A stretch of 64,000 nucleotides of DNA, taken from contig MU626260.1 of NCBI GenBank assembly GCA_025603075.1, forward strand, positions 124,001 to 188,000, in the 5' to 3' direction. Under the pieces are notes generated by a model that was not told the origin of the DNA, ran no database searches, and saw only the letters and a program-made list of their open reading frames with translations. Shown here one piece after another: positions 1 to 12,591 of this stretch. Every line of letters begins with the position of its first letter. Positions within the stretch are counted from its first letter, which is position 1. The position numbers and the translations under genes are program-made. This DNA is from Neoconidiobolus thromboides FSU 785 (taxonomy: Eukaryota > Entomophthoromycota > Entomophthoromycetes > Entomophthorales > Neoconidiobolaceae).

Positions 1-1
1 T

Positions 2-229
2 AAATTAATATTGAATATTATACAGCAGTTAAGTAATATTAATATTAATACGGTTTTAATTAGATGGAAAACGTTAGAATTTTTATTTTTTTATTTATTA
101 CCTGAACATGACCGTAGTCAAAAAATGGATCAATCTTTGATCAAAAGCAGTGAAGAAAAGCAAGAATTCATTGCTCAATTACTAGGTCAAGTATTTGTTA
201 ATGAATTACAAAAAATCTTTTCATTTTAA
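2..229 (+). CDS. Cdc14-like SIN component, 3' end only
   Basis: This is the last exon of a gene that begins left of the window; the frame is open from base 2 and stops with TAA at 227-229. The visible residues include TLEFLFFYLLPE followed by an acidic/basic stretch (SSEEKQEFIAQLLGQV). That pattern resembles the C-terminal half of the fungal Cdc14 family of the septation initiation network (the Sid1 kinase partner, not the phosphatase of the same name). That family carries a LEFLYFYLMPE-type core followed by a SxEEKQxLLG helix. The identification rests on this short stretch alone. It faces the end of DUG2 (468) in convergent orientation. Confidence 0.55.
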   Translation, partial: KLILNIIQQLSNININTVLIRWKTLEFLFFYLLPEHDRSQKMDQSLIKSSEEKQEFIAQLLGQVFVNELQKIFSF

Positions 230-467
230 AAAAGAAATTCAGTTTTTTTAATATCTTTTATTCTTCTCTTTTGTTACCTTCTTTTCTTTCCACTTTTTTC
301 TAATTAATACTCCCTATCCTGTTAATCCTCTTATTGTTTTTTAGATCTTTTTTAGAGCTTATTGCTCGATTCAAATTTCAATTTTTTAAATTGTTCAACT
401 TCAATAAGGAAATAAACAATATAAAAAAGACGAAATCCTTTAATTTTATTTCACTTTATCCAAAAAA

Positions 468-3400
468 TTAAATTTCAGCCCAACGTTTCATAAAATCCAA
501 GATACAATTTTTAGCTTTGATAATATTTAAGATTCTTAATCTTTCATTAGCTAAATGCGCTTGATCGGAAGCTTGTCCCATTGGATAATGTAATGCTGGC
601 GCTTTAAAATGAGTTTCCAACCATGGTACAGTGGGAATGGAACCACCTTCTCTTATATTTATAGGGGAATAGTTCCATTCCTAATAAAGTAATATTTAAT
701 AACATTATCAATTTGTATCTATTATTGCTAGCTTACCTTCTTAATAACTTCCCTCATTAAATTATATGAATTATTGGATTTATCACCTAACCACCAATTG
801 GAACTTTGTCGAATTGTAATCTAATTGATATTATTTGTTCAATTCACTATCTTATTGAATAAAAATTATTTCTTTGTTACCTCAATTTTATTTTTACTAT
901 TTAATTGTGAAAATAGTTTTTCAATAAATTCAATAAAACTTTGACTAATAGCATTAATATCTTGATCCGGCACAATTCTCATGGATACATCCGCTCTTGC
1001 CCAATTCGGTATCACAGTACTATGTGTTTTAGGTCCTGAAGAATCCATTTTATGGATGGTGAATGTAGGCTCACGCCATTGTTGTTGTATATTACTTATA
1101 TTCACTTTTTTGTTTTGTTCGATTTTACTAGAATTATTTAAGTTAATATAAAATCTTAAGACGAAATAACAAATAGCAAAATTTACTTAAATATTTCAAT
1201 TAACTCTTTATATTCTTCCGACTCTTCATCAGTTATTTCTCTTACTTTAGCATAAAATTCTATTTATTATTATTATTATTATTGTTAGGTATTAAATATT
1301 TATAATTATTACCAGGTATTAAAACCTTATTATCTTTATCACTAATTAATTTCGATAATAAATGGGTAAGATCAATCAATGGCTCTGCAATAACTCCACC
1401 ATAGACCCCAGAATGAGAATCGTTTTGATTATTATATATCTAGTTAATGTTATTAATGTTAGTATTATATCATATTAAGTTACCTTGATAGAAGCATGAA
1501 TTACACCTCTTAAACCATAAGTTAAACAGGGAATGCTCTCTCCCAACCAATAAGAATTACTATTTTAAAATCATTAAAATTATTATATTTTTTATACTTT
1601 TTTTTTACCTTAATAAAATTAAATCAATGTTTCCAAGTAAATTAGAGATAGAAGCTACCGATTCATAAAATCCAATACTACCGGACTCCTCTTCTCCTTC
1701 AATTAAAAAGTGAACATTACTTTTTAATTCTTTTTTCTTAAATAAATTAAAGATCGAAAATATCATTGTAATTATTGGTCCTTTATTATCTGTGATTCCT
1801 CGTCCGTATAAATATCCGTCTTTACCTATTTTTTTATATTAATATTGTATTATTATTATTATTTGAATTATTATATAATTAATAAATTACCATTTAGTAT
1901 AAATGGATTGTTATTATCCCAATCCTTAGGATTGGCAGATACTACATCGTAATGGCCATAAAATAATAAATTTTTAACTATATCAGTATTAATAGTGTTA
2001 ATGCAATTAGCATTGAATTTGGCATAAACAATGGGATTTCTTTGACTATTGTTTTTAATAATTTTACATTCAGCTCCTAAGTGTTTTATTTATATACGTT
2101 AGTTTAAATTATTATGACATAATTTATATGGAATGTATTGTTTACCTAGTTGTAAAAACAAATTCTTTAAAAATTTACTAGCTAATCGACAATCTTCTTG
2201 ATGATGAATTGACCCACTTATACTTGGTATTAAGATGAATTTTTCTAATACATGAATTATATTGTCTAGTTAAAAATAAAACAAGTAAGTATTAAATAAA
2301 TATATAATAAATACTATCTTACCAATTAAATCATCTTCAAATATAATTTTATAAGAATTGTTATTATTGTAATTATTTAATTCATTATTAAAATTTAATG
2401 GGGAGTTAAAATTGTTAATTTTCCAAATCTATTTAAAAATTTATACAGAAATTATTAATATCATTCCGTTTCTCCAAAATGAAAAAAAACTACCTTAATA
2501 AAAGAATCTGAACTTGAAGAATATAATGTAAAATCAAAGTCTGATATTAAACATAAGATACTATTTTCATGACCTTGCATTGTTCCTATACATTCTAAGT
2601 TTCGGTTCCATTTCTACAATAACAATAATAATAATAGTATTATTAATAACATTTCATTAAAATTCCATTCAATAATAGTACTCACTTTAATAAACCCGTT
2701 AGAACAAGCTGAATATAATTCGTTATTTAATATCGACATGGCCATAATATCATCCTAAAATAAACTCATAAATCGATTTTCAATTTATCAGCATAATAAA
2801 TATATTTACATAATGCCCAATTAATGTACGGACCTTTTGAAATGTATCTAAATCCCAAACTGTAATCGTACCTGTTTGAAGTCCAGCAAATAAAAGTCCA
2901 TTTTGTATTTGTAAACAATAAATTGACAAGATATCTTTCTTATTTTCATTTAATATTTTATGCTCAAATATTAAACTTGGATTATTGTTATTAATTTTCC
3001 ATATCTAAGCTATTATTACTGTCATTGTTATTATTAAAACTTAATTCCTTACTTTAATACTACCATCAGCAGAGCCTAAATATTAAATTATTATTAGAAA
3101 CCATAAATCAAATACTTTTTATATAATTAAATTACCAGAAAACAAATATTCATTCTCATCATCTGGTAAATTATCAATAATTAATGAATAAACAGCCCCA
3201 TGATGAGCAAAGGAATGAATTGAATTGGAATGAATTTGATAAAAGCTATTATTCTCCTCATTAATATTCTCCTTATCTTTTAATTCTTCTTGTTTTTGGT
3301 TTAATTTAAAAAAAGATTTTAAATTACTATTTGGTGGTAAACCAGGTATATTTTTAAAATCAAAATTACTCTTTCCACTTTCACCTCCTTCTTCACTATT

Positions 3401-4261
3401 CTTCTCTACTCCTGAAATATTGTCAAGGCAAAACCACTAATCATATAAAAATTTACTGTTAAAACAAAAAGAAAAAATATTGGAAACACCTACTTGAATA
3501 CTAGCATTTTGACAACCAAAAAACAAAGTGTTTGATAATGGATGATAAACCATAGATAATATATCTCCTACTTGTTCATATGTATTGATAATATACTTTT
3601 GTGTTAAGGTTTTTAAATCCCAAACCTAAAGAAAATCATCAATCTCTCATTTAAACTATTAGTTATTGATTGATTAATATTGACTTACTCGAATAGTGTC
3701 ATCGCCTATCAATAAATAGAAGATAAAATATTAAAACATTATAATTATTTGAAAACAGTAAAAAACTTACTTGAGCCTGAAAACAATAATTGGTCTTTCT
3801 CATTAACACACAAACATAATACTGCTCTGCTGTGTCCGATCAATTCTTTTTCTAATAAATAACTATGTTTGTTCCAGACCTAAATTAATAAACCATTAAC
3901 ATTTTCATTCATTCATTATAAATTAAAATTAAAAATAATTAAGAATTAAAAAATAAAGTTTACTTTGATATTTCCTTCTTTACACCCTGCAATAATATAT
4001 TGTTCATGAATTACTAATGATAAAAAGATGGTATCATTACTCAACTTTTGATAGCACTGTAAATTAGTATCATACCGTTTATCACTAATAGGTTTATTGA
4101 TATAACCTTGGGCTTGAAGAATAAATGTTCAATTGAATTATTGAAAAAGATAGAAAATATTGAATTAATATTAAATAAAATTTACCTTTTCTATCTCCTA
4201 ACTGATCAATAAAACTGGGAAAGGGATCTGGACTACTACCATATAATGGAAATGAAGTCAT
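468..4261 (-). CDS. DUG2: Dug2-type peptidase: WD40 repeats plus M20 peptidase
   Basis: A gene of many small exons. Translation starts at 4261 (MTSFPLYGSSPDPFPSF) and ends with TAA at 468-470. The first half (about 4260-2500) is built of short WD40-type beta-propeller exons. The second half is an M20 metallopeptidase: GHYDVVSANP near 1950 holds the metal-ligand His and Asp, GRGITDNKGP near 1800 the bridging Asp, EGEEESGS near 1700 the catalytic Glu pair, and SMRIVPDQD near 975 lies in the dimerisation lobe. WD40 followed by M20 is the hallmark of fungal Dug2, which with Dug3 degrades glutathione independently of gamma-glutamyl transpeptidase. Introns of about 45-60 nt separate the exons, so no long ORF exists. 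The domain order makes a plain CNDP dipeptidase less likely. Confidence 0.85.
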
Positions 4262-4563
4262 TTGTTATTATTATGTTTTATAAGAAAATTATAAAATAAA
4301 ACAAGTAATAAATAGTTCAACCTACATTTTGGGTTTTTATTTCTTTATTCTTGTTTCACCACTGATTTGAATGATTAGGAATTCAATGATATTATTTTCT
4401 TTCAGTTACTGTTACTACTTGAATTTGTTACTGAACTAAATTAATATAGAATGGTGTAATAATCAAAGACAATGACGTCATCTGGTTTATGAAAGGATGC
4501 TATTGAAAATAACAGTAAAATTTAAATAGAACATAAAACAAAAAAAATAAATAACAGCAATTT

Positions 4564-5025
4564 TTATTTGTTAAAATGAGGATCAGAAGCGATGGCCTTA
4601 ATTTCAATCAAAAGATCTGGATTAGGCAACTGATACACAGCCACAGTAGTTCTACTCGGTCCCGTTTCCTTTTTAAAAAATTGATTATAAACTTGATTAA
4701 ACTCTTGATAATATTTCATATCTGTTAAAAAAACAGTTAAATCAATCACATTATCTAAGGTACCATGCGCTTTTTTAAGTATTTTTTCAATATTTTTTAG
4801 GACTGCTGAAGTTTGTAATTTAATATCAAGGAACTTAGTACCATCAGGTTGCACAGTAACCCCTTCATAGCTATTGTCTTCTCGACGACTGCTAATACCA
4901 GATATATAAATTAAGCCATTGTGCTTACGTGCATGGGGATAATGGGCTAATGCTTGAGCCGCATCTTCGAGGATGATGGGGGTACCATTGCTGTGTTGAT
5001 CGAGATGTTGTTTTACAGGTAACAT
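4564..5025 (-). CDS. RidA/YjgF-family protein, 2-aminomuconate deaminase-like
   Basis: A single-exon, 153-residue protein of the Rid (YjgF/YER057c/UK114) superfamily. The segments ISGISSRREDNS, LDIKLQTSAVLKNIEKIL, GPSRTTVAVYQLPNPD and LIEIKAIA follow the family core in order. The Arg in PSRTTVAV matches the substrate-carboxylate Arg of RidA deaminases. The SSRR.DN signature and the length are closer to 2-aminomuconate deaminases of the kynurenine/aminophenol route than to generic RidA imine deaminases, so tryptophan catabolism is the best guess. No mitochondrial presequence is evident. The 302 bp between it and DUG2 hold only AT-rich DNA, probably the DUG2 promoter. The 252 bp upstream are shared with the divergent gene at 5278. 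Confidence 0.8.
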   Translation of the reverse strand: MLPVKQHLDQHSNGTPIILEDAAQALAHYPHARKHNGLIYISGISSRREDNSYEGVTVQPDGTKFLDIKLQTSAVLKNIEKILKKAHGTLDNVIDLTVFLTDMKYYQEFNQVYNQFFKKETGPSRTTVAVYQLPNPDLLIEIKAIASDPHFNK

Positions 5026-5277
5026 TTTATATAAAATGAAAAGAAATATTAAAAATAAACTTAGGAAAAAGGAAGGAAATTGAATTTTAAGGATTATTGA
5101 ATTGCAATAAAAAAGATAAATTCATGAATGACTTGATGGATGATTTATGAGAATTATTTGTTACGTGGCCATTATTGGAAATTTTGGGAAGTGGAGTTTT
5201 ATTGGTAGAGGGCTTTTTAGAAGAGTTTTGAGTTTTTTGGAAAAAACTGAGCGAGAAATGAGAATACTCTTTTTTTA

Positions 5278-7916
5278 ATGTTTAAGTTTTATACAACGAG
5301 AAATGAAGAAAGCTTTGGAAATATACCTAAGATACCATACTATTTAATCAACCATCAATGTAAAAAGGGTATTGAAGAGGAAGAGGAAGAGGAAATAATT
5401 CGGAAGAATAAAAGGAAGAAGTTGAATTCTAGTGTTAATAGGCAGGAGAAGCATCTGATTTATACTACTGTTCCTCAAAATGAAGAGAATGAGAATACGT
5501 TGGTTAAGCTAGAACTATATAATGAAGTAGATAAAGAAAGCTATTTGGATCTTAATTTGTTTTATTTAAAAAATGAAGAAGTTGACGAGATTAAGATTGA
5601 CAATAGTATCAATCTTAATAAAACTAGCTTTGAATTAAAAAATGATTCTAATTTCAAATATACTCTAGAAAATTATCAACAAGGTAAGCTCATTATAGAC
5701 AATAAAAAAATGACTCATTTCAATTTTATTAGATAATTATGAAGATATTGAATTAGTTTTATTTAAAATGAATTCTATCGATGATAATAGGTAATTTTAT
5801 TTATTACCTTTTATATGTAATAATTAATAAAAAATAACAGTCCAATACCAACAATAATATTAAACTATAAGAAGATGCAACATATAAGAATAATCACATT
5901 CGATATTAAACAAAATGAAATTAAAATGAAAATGGATTATAAATTTTCATTAAAAAAAGAAATTCAACATTTAGGTTATTTGTATCAACTACAATTAAGC
6001 TTATTAAAAAACAATTTATTTATTAATTTCGTCTTTTCATATCAGTGTAACAACTGTAATTATTTATCTTACTTTTCATCATTAATTAACTATGATTTAA
6101 AACATCGTAAAGTTCAGTTTATTGATAAAAATATAAATAATAATAATCATTATTATTATTCTGTTGTTCAATTTAATCAACAAAAATATTGTTTAATTAG
6201 TAATAACAATGAAAAGAATGAATTAAAATTACAAACTATTATTCAATTTGAAATTCAATCCACACAAAGTATTATTAAACTGTCAAGGAATGAAAAGATA
6301 GAAAAAGTACTAGTTAATGACAAGAAGATAGATTTTAATTATATTCAAGGATATATTATAACTAATAACAATTCCATTTATTATTTTGAAAATCAAGATA
6401 ATCGTTTAATTAGCCCTCCTTTATTTCAATTCGATAATATTCAAGATCTTTTTTCAAGATCTTTAAATATAAATAATGAATTTAAACTATTTATTTATTG
6501 TAATGATATTATTTATTTAATAAATAAGAATCAAAGTATTCAAAAATTAACATTAAAATTAGAGAACCTTCTTTTTATTTGGAATGAATTTATAGTTACT
6601 ATTTATAGTCAACACTTCAATCCCTTTTTATCATTACTTAATTTCAATGAACTCATCTATTGGTTGGAGACAAAGAATAAAAATAATAAGATTTTGGATG
6701 AAATTAATAATAATAATAATAATAATAAAATTCAACAACAAGTACTAAATCAAATACAGGAGAAGAGAGAGATGATGGTTAATGATATTCAATATATTCA
6801 ATCTCAAATTCAACTTAAAAAAAAATTGTTAAATGATTCAATAATAATTTTCAATGAAATTTGTAATAGAAATACATTTAATGAATTAATAGAAAATAAT
6901 AAAGAAAGTAATATTAATAACAACAGTAATTATTCGGATTTATTATTGGGGAACTTATTAATTAATCAAGCCAATTCTACGTTGAATTATTTAAAGATTG
7001 AAAAAATAGAATATTATAAAAAAGAGGAATTGAATTTTTGGTTGAAAATCAAGGTTACAAATGAATCTAAGTAAGTCAATTATTGAAATTAAATTAAATT
7101 TTTTAATTTTAAATGTTTAGTTATTCAATATATAATATTAAAGCTATTATTAATTTAATTTGTAATGAAAATGAATCATCGATTATTAATAATCAAGATT
7201 ATTTAATTTATTATATACAATATGAAAACAATCAAGAAATTATAAAATGTCAAGAAAGTAAAATTGTTTATCTAAAAATTCAATTAAATAAAAAACAGGC
7301 AATAAATCAATTAACGATCAATTCAAATCTACAATATCAATTAAATTTTTCGTATCAATTATTGAATTACAATAATAAAAATTATACATTTCAATCTAAT
7401 TTAATTTTATTTAAATTAACGGAATTAAATAAAATCACTTTATTTCAGTTGATTTCTACAACATTTGAGTGTACTTTTGAGTATAATTTTAAGGCTTTTG
7501 ATATAGATACATTGGTCTGTTTACTGAATAATGTATTAATTAATCAATTTTACTTTATTGATATTAGTTATCGTAACAATATAATTGATGAGTATAACAA
7601 AGAAGTTGAAAACAATATTGATAATAACAGTAATAAGATAGACAATAACATAAACCATATTAACAGTAATGAACCAAATAGCATCCAAATTATTAAGTAT
7701 TATGAGAATGAAGACTTGGAATTAGTATTAATAATACATTTCAAATTAAAAAGGATTCAATTTAAAATTCAAAATTTTTATAAATTTCAAAATTTCATTA
7801 ATTTATTTCTAAATACATTGAATAGGAATTATACAAATTTAAGTAAGTATTTTTATTAATTAGAATTGTAATATTTATAAACTTTTTTTAGATTTTAAAA
7901 TGATTTCTAATAGTTA
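5278..7916 (+). CDS. Unrecognised 813-residue protein, Asn/Ile-rich
   Basis: Five exons join in frame: 5278-5683, 5733-5790, 5841-7070, 7121-7842 and 7891-7916. Together they make 2442 nt, or 813 residues plus stop. The N-terminus is short and basic/acidic with a Glu run. The middle (5841-6660) is rich in short beta-type segments with a CNNCNYL cysteine pair, and could be a propeller. Then come an Asn run encoded by AAT repeats (about 6705-6728), a helical and probably coiled stretch (QQQVLNQIQEKREMMVNDIQ) and a second beta-rich part. I do not recognise the family. Propeller plus coiled coil plus beta domain is also the broad plan of FANCB/FAAP100, but no diagnostic motif supports this. Codon use is very AT-biased, even for this window. 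Confidence 0.6.
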
Positions 7917-8635
7917 ATATGGGTCGAAAGATGAGATCACAATAAAATAGGAGAAGATTATTTTTACTTATTATTTTTACTTATTATTTTTAGTATTAAA
8001 ATAAAAATATTTAATGAGTTGAAAAGTTATTGTTACTAATCGCAACTAATTTACAATAGTTGATAAAGTTTAAAAAAGTTAAACTTGTATGAGTTATAAT
8101 ATTGTGTATTATCAAATATATATGTTGAAGATTGAAATTAAAGTGACTAACATATTTAAAAAATTTAATGTAATTAATTTAATATAAATTAAGAAACCCA
8201 GTTTAGTATAGTATTCAAAAAAGTTATAAATAAATCATTAATATTAACATTAATATTATATTTATTTAATATAAAATACTATTATTATCTTTACTCTTAA
8301 AAAATCTTATTTAATAAAATAATTTTTTATTTAGTAAGCATTTTTAAACGATAGATATTAACTTTTTATATAAAAAAATAATTTACAATTAATAAAAAAA
8401 GTAATGAAATTAAAAAAAATACTAGCTTAAACAGATTTAAAATTCTAAGTTATTGAATTATGTTCCAAAATTTGTTTCTAGATGTTCCATTCATAAGCTT
8501 ATTTGTAGAATTTTTATCTTAAAATAAATGATAATATAGGAAGCAAGTGTACTTTCGAAAGTTTAATTCATTGTATTTCTTTCTATCGGGTATACCACTC
8601 CCGCTTTCTTAACTTTATTTTATTAAAATTAAAAT

Positions 8636-8743
8636 ATATAGGGATATATTTTTGTGTTTAAGAACTTTATTAACAATTTTTCCGCTCAAATATGTTTAAA
8701 AAATGGAAAAACTGATGAAATAAAAAAAACCACACCCATATTC
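8636..8743 (+). repeat. MITE-like element, copy A
   Basis: A copy of a family of about 105 bp seen seven times in the window. The shared order is TATGGGGATGTATTTTTT, TTTAAGAACTTTA, TTTTTCCGCTCAAATA, GCTTAAAAAATGGAAAAA, TGATGAAAT, A-run, then CCCATAT. The first and last blocks are approximate inverted complements. Copy A keeps the core and the CCCATAT end but its left end has drifted (ATAGGGATATAT). Confidence 0.7.
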
Positions 8744-8904
8744 TAAAAGAACATAACAACCGGAACTCCCTACTTTATAGAAACTATACCAAATTTAATC
8801 CATTGCTTTCACATTATGTCCTTGGGTTTAATAATTTATTAAGTTCAAAATAGTAAGGTTCCGATTTGGTCTAACAACAGGTAAGAGTTAGTTCTCATAT
8901 TTAA

Positions 8905-9385
8905 ATTAAACGTTCGATACTATAATAGACAAAATGTTTATATTGGACAAATTATAGGCCCAAAATTACATTAAACGAAATGTTGATATTGAAATAAGTA
9001 ATTTACTTTTTTATAACGAGAAAAATCTACATTGAAGAAAATATTCAATATTGCGATAAGCTAAACACCTAGAGCCATGATAAATAAACTATCTTACGTT
9101 ACAATCAATTAAATTCTTAACATTATAATAAATAGACTATCTTCAATTATAAATCAAATATTTGATATCGTAAAAGATGAAATATTCTAAATTGTGATAA
9201 TTAAATGTCCAATATTAAGACGAATAAACTACCTTAAATTCCAATAAATTAAATTGATAAATTATAATAAACATAATATCCGCAATCAAGTAAACTTCGA
9301 TATTTTATGTTAAAATAAAGGAAGTGTTCGACATTAAAATAAAATAAATGTTCTACAATAAGGTAAATTAAATGTTCAGTTTTGA
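8905..9385. repeat. Degenerate short tandem repeats
   Basis: A sequence like AAATGTTCGATATTGTAATAAA recurs in diverged form roughly every 25-50 bp, for example near 8933, 8980, 9040, 9150, 9180, 9203, 9320, 9350 and 9373. Blocks resembling AATAAACTATCTT are interspersed (about 9085 and 9130). It looks like an old minisatellite. Unit boundaries are approximate because the copies are worn. Confidence 0.45.
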
Positions 9386-9504
9386 AAAAAATTGGTTGAT
9401 GATAAAAAAATAGTATATAAAGGAGGAATTTCTATAAAAAAAGCAATACAAAATAATCTATTGTATCTTAGAATAGGACTAAAAAACGATAATTAGAAAG
9501 TGAA

Positions 9505-12393
9505 ATGTATAACAGTATCTTTAAGGATAAAATTTTAAACTTTTTTAAAAGATATATTTCAGTCGCAACGTTCTGTTTAGCTGTGATAATCTACATCTCT
9601 ACCTTTCAGCTTATGCTAAACTTTTTAACATTGTCAGAGAAATCGCCAAGCTATTGGAAAGAGTGGCAAAATAATTTTTTAAACAATAAGATAAGTTTAC
9701 CAGCGATTGAGACTGAGGATAATATTTATAAGTATAAATTTAATTTTGATGAATTAAGGAAATATAACGAATTTAACACTGATTTTGCGTATTCCCATTT
9801 AATGAGATTCGGTACCAAGGTACATTCCTATAACACCGATGAGATAAAAGATGTAGAAAGTTATATTCTATCCTACACTGAAGCTTTACAAGAGTTATCC
9901 ATGAAGTTATATGAGAAAAATATAGTTGAAGTAGATTTTGATCGTCGAACTAGTACATTAGCTGAAAAAACATTAAGTAAAATTACATCAAGAAGTGGTT
10001 TTCACACTACCTATTTTGAATCAAGTAACATTTTAGTAAGGGTTCATCCACTTTCATTTACTTTACCGAATAACAAGAATAGTAACAATACTATCAAAAG
10101 TTATGGAAAGCCAGCCTTACTTTTATCTGCCCATCATGATTCACAATCAACTAGTCATGGTGCAAGCGATGATGGCATTTCAGTAGTGTCATTATTAGAG
10201 TCATTAAGATTAAGCATATTGAATCCACCAAAAACTGTTGACCTTATTTACCACTTTAATTCTGGAGAAGAAAAGGGAATGCTTGGATCAAAAGCATTTT
10301 TATTACATGAATGGAAAAATGATGTTAAGGGATTTATTAATATGGAAGCCTCAGGTATTGGAAACAGAGGAATGATATTCCAATCTTCAAGTAATATAAT
10401 TAATAAGGCATTTTCAAAGACACCCCATCCACATAGTTCAGTTATTGCATTTACCGGCTTTAAATTAAGAGTAGTGAATTCTAACACGGATTTTCAAATC
10501 TATAATGCTGCTAATATTCCAGGAGTAGACTTTGCTATTTATTCAAATAGAGCGTTTTATCATACTTATAAAGATGATGCTTCTAACATGCATTTTGAAT
10601 CACTCAAAGTATTTGGTGAGACCGTGTGTTCAGCAATCAGTACTTTAGGGAAATCAAACGAAATTGATAAACTGGGCGACTCAGAAGATGGAGGTGTATT
10701 TTTTGATGTTTTAGGTTATTTTTCAGAGGTTTACTCATTCAAGTCGTATATTATAATATGCTCAATAGTAGCAACTTTGCAATTTATTTCAATTGTACTT
10801 ATTATAATTAAAACTGTTTATCTTAATTTAAACAAGAATGAAAATAATTTATCTCTAACTATAAGATTCACATTTCTCCCTATTCTTCGTGGACTTATTG
10901 CCATTATAGTAGGTATTTTATTTTATGTTGCCTTGGCAGTTGCATCCAATTACTTTTGGGTTAGCGGTGAAGGTATGGCAGCACATAGCAAATCAGATTA
11001 TGTGTTTGGATCTTATACATTCCTTGGATTAGTATGCTTGAGTGTAGCAATTTATTTATGGTCGTGGTATGAAAATGGCCGACAATTGGATTTGATTGAG
11101 CCTATTTTAATCCAATCAAGTGGTATATTTTGGTTGGTCTGTAACATCCTTAATATTGTACTATTGACTAAAGGGTTAGGTCCATTATATTTTTTGAGCA
11201 TCCTATCTATATTTAATTTTATATATTCAACAATACATGGTTTATTATTTAAGTATAATTATCCAAGCTTAAGTATTAATAATTATAAGAAATGTGCTAT
11301 GAATTTAAGTGACAATAGCTCTAATGACGATATCTCTAATGGTAGAGTCTCCAATGATGTTGCTTCCAATGATATCATCTATAGTAGTAACAAATATAAC
11401 CGCTATGTTGATGTTTTTAATAATTTATTACTATTTTTAATTATAATATTGTCCAATTTATTTTTCCAAGAAATAGTAATAGCGGTATTAGCAGGATTAA
11501 CACAAACAATCCCAACTGGCGGCAAAAAGACTGTTGTTTATTATTTTATTTCAAGCTTGGGGGGAGTATCTACTTTAATATCAATCAATTTAATACCAAA
11601 AGTAATTAAGAGAATTCCGATTAAGATGATGATTACCTTTTTAGTTATATGGATCATCATCTCAATTTCAGTATTTTTTAGTTTCCCAGTGAATGAAAAA
11701 GCACCATTAGTATTTCAAATTGGACAAAATAAATGTATTTCAGAGGAAATTGGATGTAATTTAATGAGAGAAAATATAGATCCGTTTAGTTTTGATAGTA
11801 ATGATAACTCTTACGGTTCAATTACTTCTACTTCTTATTTAAAAGAAATCATTAACAGTATTCCATCTGCAAAAGATAATCCTTTATCGAGTATTAAGCC
11901 TATTGGAGATCAATATGTTTATCACTATTCTGCCCCTGAGCCTATCTTTCCAATTGAGAATTACAAACTTATTAATGCTACTTTAAAAAAAGGTACATCA
12001 GATAATAATGACCTTAAACTAAGGGTTCAACTTAACGCATACAGAAGTAATATATGCTTATTAAGTTTTTATAAACAAGATGTCACAAATATAGCCATTA
12101 AGACAATTAATTCTAAAAATAAAAATGAGAGGTTAGTTATAGACAGTTATAACCAAAACGAAATTGTTTTAATGAGAAGAGATTACAATTTCCCATTCGA
12201 AGTATCTTTTGATTATTTAAAAAATAATACATTCCCAGCTATTATTAAATTAGGCATTTCATGCTTCTATGATGATCCAAAGTTCATCCCAGCTGTTCAA
12301 GAGATCAATGAACATATGCCTCGTTGGTCTACAGTCTCTACTACTAGAGTTGGTGTTTTATATCTCTTTAAAGATTTCGTCTTTGAACTTTAA
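9505..12393 (+). CDS. PFF1: Vacuolar/ER membrane metalloprotease, peptidase family M28
   Basis: A single-exon, 962-residue protein. An N-terminal membrane anchor (about residues 15-40) leads into a lumenal M28 aminopeptidase-like domain. Expected zinc-ligand and catalytic positions are present: AHHDS (His, Asp), SDDG (bridging Asp), SGEEKG (catalytic and ligand Glu), MEASG (ligand Glu) and AFYHTYKDD (ligand His). Roughly eight further hydrophobic segments follow (about residues 410-740), then a lumenal beta-rich C-terminal domain. This is the layout of yeast Pff1 (YBR074W) and animal ERMP1. The insert at about residues 595-630 is Asn/Ser-rich low complexity (SNDDISNGRVSNDVASND). The start is the first ATG of the frame. 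No intron is needed. Confidence 0.88.
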   Translation: MYNSIFKDKILNFFKRYISVATFCLAVIIYISTFQLMLNFLTLSEKSPSYWKEWQNNFLNNKISLPAIETEDNIYKYKFNFDELRKYNEFNTDFAYSHLMRFGTKVHSYNTDEIKDVESYILSYTEALQELSMKLYEKNIVEVDFDRRTSTLAEKTLSKITSRSGFHTTYFESSNILVRVHPLSFTLPNNKNSNNTIKSYGKPALLLSAHHDSQSTSHGASDDGISVVSLLESLRLSILNPPKTVDLIYHFNSGEEKGMLGSKAFLLHEWKNDVKGFINMEASGIGNRGMIFQSSSNIINKAFSKTPHPHSSVIAFTGFKLRVVNSNTDFQIYNAANIPGVDFAIYSNRAFYHTYKDDASNMHFESLKVFGETVCSAISTLGKSNEIDKLGDSEDGGVFFDVLGYFSEVYSFKSYIIICSIVATLQFISIVLIIIKTVYLNLNKNENNLSLTIRFTFLPILRGLIAIIVGILFYVALAVASNYFWVSGEGMAAHSKSDYVFGSYTFLGLVCLSVAIYLWSWYENGRQLDLIEPILIQSSGIFWLVCNILNIVLLTKGLGPLYFLSILSIFNFIYSTIHGLLFKYNYPSLSINNYKKCAMNLSDNSSNDDISNGRVSNDVASNDIIYSSNKYNRYVDVFNNLLLFLIIILSNLFFQEIVIAVLAGLTQTIPTGGKKTVVYYFISSLGGVSTLISINLIPKVIKRIPIKMMITFLVIWIIISISVFFSFPVNEKAPLVFQIGQNKCISEEIGCNLMRENIDPFSFDSNDNSYGSITSTSYLKEIINSIPSAKDNPLSSIKPIGDQYVYHYSAPEPIFPIENYKLINATLKKGTSDNNDLKLRVQLNAYRSNICLLSFYKQDVTNIAIKTINSKNKNERLVIDSYNQNEIVLMRRDYNFPFEVSFDYLKNNTFPAIIKLGISCFYDDPKFIPAVQEINEHMPRWSTVSTTRVGVLYLFKDFVFEL

Positions 12394-12591
12394 ACGTTTT
12401 CTTTAAAATAATAAAGTATCACACTTTTTAATATTTTTTATTAACTGAATTTTGCATTTTTAATAATTTTGTGGTATTTTTAGGATGTTTATAACTATTC
12501 ATATATGCTTTTTTTTTAAAAATACGAGGAATCACTTTGTTTAATCATTTCCAATGCTAAATAAATATTAAAAGGCTAATACCCAAACATG

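Larger units (their letters stand above)
7917..9504. other. Intergenic region, repeats only
   Basis: No coding exon is visible on either strand. The stretch holds one copy of the dispersed inverted-end element (8636-8743) and a zone of degenerate short repeats (about 8905-9385). The remainder is AT-rich spacer and presumably the promoter of the protease gene at 9505. Confidence 0.6.
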
